Shown: one piece after another, positions 4,893-10,469 of the stretch
How positions within the stretch are numbered: the first letter of the stretch is position 1
Layout of the letters: every line of letters begins with the position of its first letter
From: VMDH01 sp038108875
Lineage (GTDB): Bacteria; Pseudomonadota; Gammaproteobacteria; Magnimaribacterales; D2472
Length of the DNA stretch: 10,469 nt
NCBI GenBank assembly: GCA_038108875.1
Contig: JAYNII010000021.1
Location: 1 to 10,469, forward strand
Direction of reading: 5' to 3'
The notes under the pieces: generated by a model
What the model saw: only the letters and a program-made list of their open reading frames with translations
Database searches by the model: none
What the model was told of the DNA's origin: nothing
Position numbers and translations under genes: made by a program

Positions 4893-5696
4893 ATGAACTT
4901 TAAAAAATTGTTAATGGTCTATTGTATGGTTTTGTTCAATATTCCCTCAAAAGCTATGCATCACGAAAATCTTTTGGTATCGCCTGATTTAGAAAATGCT
5001 ATAAGTGCTGAAATTAGGTTGGAGAGCTCAACTAGAGATAAGTATAGAAACCCAAAAGAAACACTTTCTTTTTTCAGATTAAACTCATCGCAAACTGTGA
5101 TTGAGCTTGCTCCTGGAGGGGGATGGTATACAGAAATCTTGGCTCCCTATCTTAAAGATAATGGCAAACTTATTGCTGCTCACTATGATCCTAAGCAAGG
5201 CGATTACTTTAAAAGATCTAGAGATAGGTACGACGCAAAACTTGCATCCAGTGATATCTATGCAAAGGTAGAAGTTGTGCATTTGATGGAGTCTTACGGC
5301 GAGGCTGGCACAGCTGATCTAGTTTTGACTTTCAGAAATTTACATAACTGGATTGGAAGAGAGGATATTAATAAAATTTTAAGCTCATCCTTTGCGGTTC
5401 TTAAATCTGGCGGATTCTTTGGAGTAGTAGATCACAGAGCCAAACCAGGCACATCACTAGAAGAAATGCAAAAATCAGGCTATCTGACTGAATCCTATGC
5501 CATCGAGTTAATTGAGGCAGTAGGATTTAAATTGGTGGAATCTTCAGAAATTAACGCCAACCCAAAAGATACCAAAGACCATCCTAGCGGCGTCTGGACA
5601 TTGCCTCCTTCGCTCAGATTGGGAGACCAAGATAGAGAAAAATATCTAGATATTGGAGAGAGCGATAGATTTACCCTGCTTTTTCAAAAACCTTAG
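4893..5696 (+). CDS. Exported COG4798-type SAM-dependent methyltransferase
   Basis: A 267-residue protein. The N-terminus (MNFKKLLMVYCMVLF, then SKA before MHH) looks like a signal peptide cleaved near residue 21. After it comes a class I methyltransferase fold: motif I is ELAPGGGWYTEIL (71-83), an acidic strand-2 end appears as AHYDP (96-100), and the family motif FRNLHNW (147-153) and VVDHRA (178-183) follow. The set matches predicted methyltransferases of COG4798, many of which carry signal peptides although their cofactor is made in the cytoplasm; the substrate is unknown. The start is supported by the signal peptide and by TATAAT placed 6 bases upstream. The stop overlaps the GTG of the peptidase gene by one base (TAGTG), so the two are probably translated in a coupled way. 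Confidence 0.83.
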   Translation: MNFKKLLMVYCMVLFNIPSKAMHHENLLVSPDLENAISAEIRLESSTRDKYRNPKETLSFFRLNSSQTVIELAPGGGWYTEILAPYLKDNGKLIAAHYDPKQGDYFKRSRDRYDAKLASSDIYAKVEVVHLMESYGEAGTADLVLTFRNLHNWIGREDINKILSSSFAVLKSGGFFGVVDHRAKPGTSLEEMQKSGYLTESYAIELIEAVGFKLVESSEINANPKDTKDHPSGVWTLPPSLRLGDQDREKYLDIGESDRFTLLFQKP

Positions 5697-6637
5697 TGAA
5701 AGATCTCTATCCTCCCTTAGAACCCTTTGAATCAGGTTTTCTGGCATTAGATAATCATCGGATCTACTTTGAAGTATGCGGCAATCCTGATGGAAAGCCT
5801 GCCCTATTTGTTCATGGTGGCCCTGGTGGTGGTGGCAGCACTCAGGTTAGAAGATTTTTTAATCCTAGTCTTTATAAGATTGTGGTTTTTGATCAAAGAG
5901 GGTGTGGCAGAAGCACGCCTCATGCATCTCTAGAAAATAATACAACCTGGCATCTGGTATCCGACATGGAACAGATCAGAGAAAAACTGGGCATTGATAG
6001 GTGGCTAGTCTTTGGAGGTTCATGGGGAAGCACTTTATCTTTAGCTTATGCACAAACTCATCCCGAACGTGTAACAGCGTTGGTCCTGCGGGGTATTTTT
6101 ATGTTAAGGAAAAAAGAACTTGATTGGTTTTATCAAGAAGGAGCCAGCAAGCTTTTTCCTGAAGCATGGGAAGACTTCCTGGTACCGATTGCTGAAGAAA
6201 AACGGAATAACCTTATGGATGCATACAGAGAAATTTTTCAAGGAAACGATCACAAGAAAAAACTTGATGCAGCCATAGCCTGGTCTAAGTGGGAAGCCGC
6301 AACAAGTAGTTTATTGTTAAGCAAAACCAGAATCCAAGATTTTCAAGATCCTGAGTTCGCGCTCGCCTTTGCTATGATCGAAAACCACTATTTTGTGAAC
6401 CAAGGGTTTTTTAAGCATGAAAGTCAACTTTTGGATGGGATTGATCAAATTCGAAGAATTCCTGCAGTTATAGTTCAAGGCAGATACGACGTTGTTTGCC
6501 CGATGGAATCAGCTTGGGAGCTTGCAAAGGCATGGCCTGAAGCTAAATTCATCGTCACTCCAAATTCAGGTCATAGTGCTTTTGAAAAAGAGAATATTGC
6601 TGCCCTAATAGAGGCAACGGATTGGTTTGCAAACTAA
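5696..6637 (+). CDS. pip: Proline iminopeptidase (prolyl aminopeptidase)
   Basis: A 313-residue cytoplasmic alpha/beta-hydrolase that releases N-terminal proline from peptides, of typical length for the S33 family. Visible motifs are the oxyanion-loop HGGPGGGG (40-47), DQRGCGRSTPH (66-76), the nucleophile elbow GGSWGS with Ser109, the acid Asp265 (GRYDVVCP) and the catalytic His293 (SGHSAFE). The cap-domain WSKWE with Glu200 matches the glutamate that holds the substrate amino group in the Serratia enzyme. The GTG start overlaps the upstream methyltransferase stop and no ribosome site is seen, so it relies on coupling. Its TAA overlaps the stop of the convergent ELM1-type gene. Confidence 0.93.
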   Translation: MKDLYPPLEPFESGFLALDNHRIYFEVCGNPDGKPALFVHGGPGGGGSTQVRRFFNPSLYKIVVFDQRGCGRSTPHASLENNTTWHLVSDMEQIREKLGIDRWLVFGGSWGSTLSLAYAQTHPERVTALVLRGIFMLRKKELDWFYQEGASKLFPEAWEDFLVPIAEEKRNNLMDAYREIFQGNDHKKKLDAAIAWSKWEAATSSLLLSKTRIQDFQDPEFALAFAMIENHYFVNQGFFKHESQLLDGIDQIRRIPAVIVQGRYDVVCPMESAWELAKAWPEAKFIVTPNSGHSAFEKENIAALIEATDWFAN

Positions 6638-7665
6638 TCCAATTGCAGTCTATTTAATAACTGCTCTTGAAATTTTTTTAGCATCTCAGCAACTTTATCG
6701 CTAATATCTCTATCTATAACAAAATCAGTGCTTTGCAGAGTCTTGAGAGATTTGCGTTCAATAAAATTTAGTTTTTGATACTTAGCGATTATATCTGTAT
6801 ATTTTTTTGGAGCTTTAATAGATTGCGGGTATGCAGTAATTACCGATTTTCCCGAAGATACTGCCTCAGAAATCATGGTAGAGCTATCCTCTGTAACGAA
6901 GATATGTTTTGCAACATAAAATAGATGGCGAAATACACCTCTTCTTTGCTCAGCATGAAAAAAAACTGAGTATGGCGAGTCATGTTCAGCAATGAGTTGA
7001 AGCTCTATATCTTTCGGGGTTCTTCTTGAGGTAATAAATAGAGGTTTGGTGTGTGCTTTTCTGCAAAAGTAAATAAATTGCTTAATCATCATGTTCCATT
7101 CTTGAGCTGTATATGTATAACCAATGCCATCTCCGCCCAACACTAGCAGTGAAAACTTTTCCTCTGCTAGATTGTTTTGTTCAATAAACTTTTCTCCCTC
7201 TTCCTTGCAGCTTAAAGGATCAAATTGATTGGGAACAATTTCTGGACGCAGGTTATTGGGTAGAATGGAAATTTGAGTTGTAGTGATATAAGCCGTAAAA
7301 TCTTCTACTCTCCAGTCTCTAATGCTGCTCATATGGATATTTTTCGCATTATGTTTTTTTGCGAGAGCAAGATTGATAGGAGCTAAATTCGAGCCAGAGG
7401 AAATAACAATATCAAAGTCCTCTACTTGATCAGTTTTGTAGCAAGCAAGAATACAACCGATTGAAAAAGTATTTGGAAACCGTGAAATTTTTCTGGCAAC
7501 AAGCCTTAGAATACTTCTGATAGGTTTAATACTCCATGTAACCTTAACCTCTTGAGTAGATACTTTAAAGCCGGCATCTTTAAGGGTTTTAATGATGCCC
7601 AACACTTGTCCGTTATGACCGGCAATTCCTTCTGACAAATGACAAATTCTTAGTGTTTTACTCAT
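6634..7665 (-). CDS. ELM1/GtrOC1-family putative glycosyltransferase
   Basis: A 343-residue protein of the ELM1/GtrOC1 (mitochondrial fission ELM1, DUF1022) family. The N-terminus has the family's SEGIAGHNGQ motif (11-20). LLVLGGDGIGY (173-183) opens the second Rossmann domain, SRRTP is at 213-217, and VTEDSSTMISEA (257-268) is a GT-B type nucleotide-sugar binding motif with SSGKSV just after. Bacterial members are linked to LPS or O-antigen modification; plant ELM1 acts in mitochondrial fission. Direct enzymatic proof is scarce, hence putative. Its ATG overlaps the upstream GT4 stop by 8 bp, so the two are an operon. Its stop overlaps the convergent peptidase stop. Confidence 0.87.
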   Translation of the reverse strand: MSKTLRICHLSEGIAGHNGQVLGIIKTLKDAGFKVSTQEVKVTWSIKPIRSILRLVARKISRFPNTFSIGCILACYKTDQVEDFDIVISSGSNLAPINLALAKKHNAKNIHMSSIRDWRVEDFTAYITTTQISILPNNLRPEIVPNQFDPLSCKEEGEKFIEQNNLAEEKFSLLVLGGDGIGYTYTAQEWNMMIKQFIYFCRKAHTKPLFITSRRTPKDIELQLIAEHDSPYSVFFHAEQRRGVFRHLFYVAKHIFVTEDSSTMISEAVSSGKSVITAYPQSIKAPKKYTDIIAKYQKLNFIERKSLKTLQSTDFVIDRDISDKVAEMLKKFQEQLLNRLQLD

Positions 7666-8734
7666 GTATTATCTGATGCAGATTATCTGCAAGCCTGCGC
7701 AGGTTAAAGTTAGTCTTGATATTCTCATAAGCATTTTTTGCCATCGATTCTCTTTTCTCTCTATCTAAAAGCTTTTCAATGGCTTCAGCCAATGAGTCAG
7801 GCGAAGCAATGTCTACAAGAATACCTCCCCTATTTTCCGTATCTTTCTCTCCAAAGATATCTAGAGCGCCATCAGTCTTAGTTGATATAACTGGAAGCCC
7901 GGCTAGCATGGCTTCGCCCATGATCAAGCCAAACGGTTCCATATGAGATGGAATACAAAATACATCTCCGTTTAAGAACTCTCTTTTGAGATCACTTGAC
8001 CATCCCATCAATTGGACCTGTTGGAGTTTTAAGTTTTTTATAGATTCCGCTAGGGTATTCTTTAATTCACCATCGCCAAAAATCTTCATGCAGAATGCTA
8101 TACCTTTCTCCTCCAAAATCTTTGCTGCCTTAAGCAAATCATCAAATCCTTTCTTTTTTACAAATCGACCTGCAGAAATAATATTCAGATCAGAGTTGTC
8201 TTTTATCTTGATGAGTGGCTCAGTTCCTTCCGCTATATCAAACCCATGATTTACTACATAGTTGGTTGCAATACTCTGAGGATATGTTGACTCGTGTCTT
8301 TGTTTGCCTGCATGGGTGATAAAAATATTAATTAGTGAGTGATTAGTACCTCTGAGTTTTCCAGAATGGTTAATGAGGGCACATTTCTGGGAAATTTTTG
8401 AAACTGCTGAAAAAATCTTTGCATTATGGACTAGCAAGAGCTTTGCACTGGATAAGGTATTTTTTAGTCGTGCTGAAAAAATGAATCTGGTTGATAGATG
8501 AAATTTTAAGCACAGTTTTGCGACTTTATGAATCGTGACATTAGGTATTTTGGACAATTCCTTAATTATCGTTGCATCACTCGGAAGGATAACATGATGC
8601 TCGATTTCTCTTAGATTAAGTGCTTTTGAATAAGCCAATAAGCTGGTAGCAATTCCGCCTAATTTATTATCAAGAGTTATAGAAGTTACCATCTTTAATG
8701 CATTAAAAAACCTCATACTAAGATTAATATTCAT
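7658..8734 (-). CDS. GT4-family glycosyltransferase
   Basis: A protein of about 358 residues with the GT-B fold of family 4 retaining glycosyltransferases, likely using a nucleotide sugar to build a cell-surface glycan or LPS core. The N-terminal acceptor domain has the LGGIATS glycine loop. The donor domain has AGRFVKKKGFDDLL followed by FGDGELKN, then PSHMEPFGLIMGEAML, where the two glutamates form the EX7E signature, and AGLPVISTKTDGALDI. I used the ATG at 8734; a TTG at 8743 would add three residues, and internal ATGs at 8716 and 8692 are also possible because no clear ribosome site marks any of them. The acceptor and sugar cannot be read from the sequence. It is followed by the ELM1-type gene with an 8-bp overlap. 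Confidence 0.88.
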   Translation of the reverse strand: MNINLSMRFFNALKMVTSITLDNKLGGIATSLLAYSKALNLREIEHHVILPSDATIIKELSKIPNVTIHKVAKLCLKFHLSTRFIFSARLKNTLSSAKLLLVHNAKIFSAVSKISQKCALINHSGKLRGTNHSLINIFITHAGKQRHESTYPQSIATNYVVNHGFDIAEGTEPLIKIKDNSDLNIISAGRFVKKKGFDDLLKAAKILEEKGIAFCMKIFGDGELKNTLAESIKNLKLQQVQLMGWSSDLKREFLNGDVFCIPSHMEPFGLIMGEAMLAGLPVISTKTDGALDIFGEKDTENRGGILVDIASPDSLAEAIEKLLDREKRESMAKNAYENIKTNFNLRRLADNLHQIIHE

Positions 8735-8800
8735 CCATTTCAATCAGAATACTCTCGCTTGAATAGTGAATAAGGTAAACAAAATAAGAATCAATGCACT

Positions 8801-8806
8801 TATAAT
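8801..8806 (+). promoter_or_regulatory. -10 box giving a probable leaderless mRNA for the RimB-RimK fusion
   Basis: A perfect TATAAT ends 6 bases before the ATG at 8813, exactly the spacing seen before the methyltransferase gene at 4893. No Shine-Dalgarno sequence and no recognisable -35 box are present. It argues for the ATG at 8813 over the TTG at 8807, which would lie upstream of the expected transcript start. Confidence 0.55.
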
Positions 8807-8812
8807 TTGTGC

Positions 8813-10183
8813 ATGGAAAAGTTTACTATAGGTTGGGAAGAATGGGCTGCACTGCCAAAGTTAGGCTTGCCTGCTATCAGAATCAAGACAGATACTGGTG
8901 CCAAAACATCAGCCTTGCATGCTGAAAATATTCAGCTTAAGGGGTCAAAACTAAACCCAAAAGTGAGTTTTGAGATTTCACCCGATCCAGATCTACCAAA
9001 TACTAGAATCTTGTGCCATGCCAGAGTTGTAGATCAGCGAGAAGTAGTCTCCTCAAATGGAATCTCTGAATTGAGATATGTAATTGAAACCCCTATCTCA
9101 ATAGGGAGCAAAACATGGAACATTGAAGTTACGCTTTCAAACCGATCTGCGATGGCTTATAGGATGATCCTTGGAAGATCAGCCTTAGAGAAAATCACGG
9201 TAAGACCGGACAAAGGATTTATACATCATCAAATTAGCTTAGATGTCTATAAGAAACTTCCTAAAAATAAACCAATTTTTGGCAGGCTGAAAATTGCTAT
9301 CTTAACCAGAGGTCCAGATAATTATTCGGTTAAAAGACTTATAGAAGAAGCAAGAAGAAATAATCATCAAATAGATGTAATTGATACTAAAAGATGCTAC
9401 TTAAATATTAATAGTGCTTTGCCTGAAGTGCATTATGATGGTGAAGCTCTCCCTCATTACGATGCTATTATCCCTAGAATTGGACCCTCTATAACCTTTT
9501 ATGGAATGGCGGTAGTTAGGCAGTTTCAAGCCATTGGAACCTTTTGTTTGAACAGTGCAGAAGCTATTGGTGCCTCAAGAGACAAACTTGCAGCTCATCA
9601 AATTCTTGTAAGACATAAGATTCCTATGCCCAATACAGCTTTTGCTAGTTCTCCGAAAGACACCAATAATCTAATTGATCTTACCGGCGGCTCCCCAATT
9701 ATTCTTAAGCTCTTGGAGAGCTCTCAAGGAAAGGGGGTGGTTCTTGCCGAATCACAAAAAGCTGCTTCTGCTGTAATAGGAGCATTCAGAGGTCTTGAGG
9801 CTAACTTCATCACTCAAGAATTTATTAAAGAAGCTGGTGGTTCTGACATTCGTTGTCTGGTAATTGGAAGAAAGGTTGTTGCTGCCATGATGCGCTCTGC
9901 TCAACCTGGTGAATTTAGATCCAATCTTCATGTAGGCGGCACTGCTAAGAAAGTTGAAGCTACCAAGGAAGAAAAAGATATAGCAATTAAAGCTGCCAGA
10001 ACTCTTGGGCTCAATGTAGCGGGTGTTGATATTATCAGAACCAATAAAGGACCTAAGGTTCTTGAAGTTAATAGCTCTCCTGGCTTAGAAGGCATCGAAA
10101 AAACAACCGCAGTTAATGTAGCTCAAAATATAATTAAACATATTGAACAAAATGTGAGGTCGTTAAAATCAATCAAAAAATAA
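8813..10183 (+). CDS. rimK: RimB-RimK fusion: retropepsin-like domain plus ATP-grasp glutamate ligase
   Basis: A 456-residue two-domain protein. Residues 1-145 form a RimB/COG4067 domain (Pfam 'Zn_protease', PF05618): IKTDTGAKTSALHA carries the DTGA of retropepsin-like aspartic proteases (27-30), and MILGR at 118-122 is the hydrophobic-Gly partner motif. Residues about 159-445 are RimK: SRDKLAAHQIL, the ATP-contacting lysine in IILKLLESSQGKGVV, QEF at 335-337, the RSA..GEFRSN segment and EVNSSPGLEGIEK (418-430) typical of ATP-grasp ligases. RimK adds glutamates to the C-terminus of ribosomal protein S6, and in Pseudomonas it works with a separate RimB protease. Fused forms occur in other proteobacteria as I recall. 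The stop overlaps the thiD start as TAATG. Substrate specificity is inferred. Confidence 0.92.
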   Translation: MEKFTIGWEEWAALPKLGLPAIRIKTDTGAKTSALHAENIQLKGSKLNPKVSFEISPDPDLPNTRILCHARVVDQREVVSSNGISELRYVIETPISIGSKTWNIEVTLSNRSAMAYRMILGRSALEKITVRPDKGFIHHQISLDVYKKLPKNKPIFGRLKIAILTRGPDNYSVKRLIEEARRNNHQIDVIDTKRCYLNINSALPEVHYDGEALPHYDAIIPRIGPSITFYGMAVVRQFQAIGTFCLNSAEAIGASRDKLAAHQILVRHKIPMPNTAFASSPKDTNNLIDLTGGSPIILKLLESSQGKGVVLAESQKAASAVIGAFRGLEANFITQEFIKEAGGSDIRCLVIGRKVVAAMMRSAQPGEFRSNLHVGGTAKKVEATKEEKDIAIKAARTLGLNVAGVDIIRTNKGPKVLEVNSSPGLEGIEKTTAVNVAQNIIKHIEQNVRSLKSIKK

Positions 10184-10469
10184 TGAAACCGGTGATTTTA
10201 TCCATAGCGGGATCTGATTCATCCGGTGGAGCTGGAATCCAAGCAGATATAAAGAGTATTACCATTCAGGGAGGCTATGCTGCTACAGCTATAACAGCTA
10301 TCACCGCTCAAAACACCCTAGGAGTTCAAAGCATCTATAAGGTGCCTGACAAAGAAATAATTGCACAAATCAACTCCGTCAAGGATGATTTTAAAATAGC
10401 TGCAGTTAAAACTGGGATGTTATCAAGCAAGAAAATAATTGAATACATAGCATCCATATTTAATGATAC
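10183..10469 (+). CDS. thiD: Hydroxymethylpyrimidine/phosphomethylpyrimidine kinase ThiD, 5' part
   Basis: The first 95 codons of a gene cut by the right window edge. The translation begins MKPVILSIAGSDSSGGAGIQ, the substrate-binding start of ThiD, then ADIKSI, GGYAATAITAITAQNTLGV and VKTGMLSSKKII, all diagnostic of the family (usually about 260-270 residues). ThiD phosphorylates HMP to HMP-P and HMP-PP for thiamine synthesis or salvage. The ATG shares one base with the RimB-RimK stop (TAATG) and has no ribosome site of its own, so it is coupled to that gene. No thiamine riboswitch is visible in the window; a promoter internal to the upstream gene cannot be excluded. The ATP-site residues lie beyond the edge. 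Confidence 0.95.
   Translation, partial: MKPVILSIAGSDSSGGAGIQADIKSITIQGGYAATAITAITAQNTLGVQSIYKVPDKEIIAQINSVKDDFKIAAVKTGMLSSKKIIEYIASIFND

Noticed and set aside
1..10469. CRISPR arrays, insertion sequences, phage genes or toxin-antitoxin pairs
   Set aside because: I found no regular direct repeats, transposase motifs, terminal inverted repeats or phage structural genes.

Overview
This 10.5 kb window is AT-rich, densely packed bacterial chromosome. Genes abut or overlap by a few bases (ATGA and TAATG junctions), intergenic gaps are short, and several ORFs encode membrane or envelope proteins. A proteobacterial tRNA-Phe, an ELM1/GtrOC1-type glycosyltransferase, a RimB-RimK fusion, a proline iminopeptidase, a COG4798-type methyltransferase and ThiD together suggest a Gram-negative proteobacterium. 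A streamlined marine gammaproteobacterium of SAR86-like character is my best guess, but this is inference from style and gene content, not from a marker gene.

Left part (1-2433): the 3' part of a tRNA-Phe(GAA) is followed by a five-gene minus-strand operon. In transcription order it encodes a small predicted outer-membrane beta-barrel, a secreted His-rich HMA-domain (MerP-like) protein, a MerT-like inner-membrane metal transporter, a CsoR-family metal-sensing repressor and a PepSY-domain membrane protein. A near-perfect CsoR-type operator (TATACCC-N5-GGGTATA) sits over the start of the first gene. The layout reads as a self-regulated metal-handling pathway running from outer membrane to periplasm to inner membrane. 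No MerA, MerR or P-type ATPase is present, so copper or another soft metal is more likely than mercury detoxification.

Middle (2479-4689): a second minus-strand group holds an SDR-fold protein with an altered active site, a three-helix membrane protein and a TauD/TfdA-family 2-oxoglutarate dioxygenase. Upstream is a small two-helix membrane protein with its own probable terminator.

Right part: on the plus strand, an exported COG4798-type methyltransferase is coupled to proline iminopeptidase (4893-6637). They converge, with overlapping stop codons, on a minus-strand pair: a GT4 glycosyltransferase followed by an ELM1/GtrOC1-type putative glycosyltransferase (6634-8734), probably for cell-surface glycan or LPS. 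Divergent from that pair are a RimB-RimK fusion and thiD, the latter cut by the window end.

The main points for a second look are the CsoR-operator metal operon, the SDR lacking the catalytic Tyr and Lys, and repeated -10 boxes placed so close to ATG codons that the mRNAs would be leaderless.
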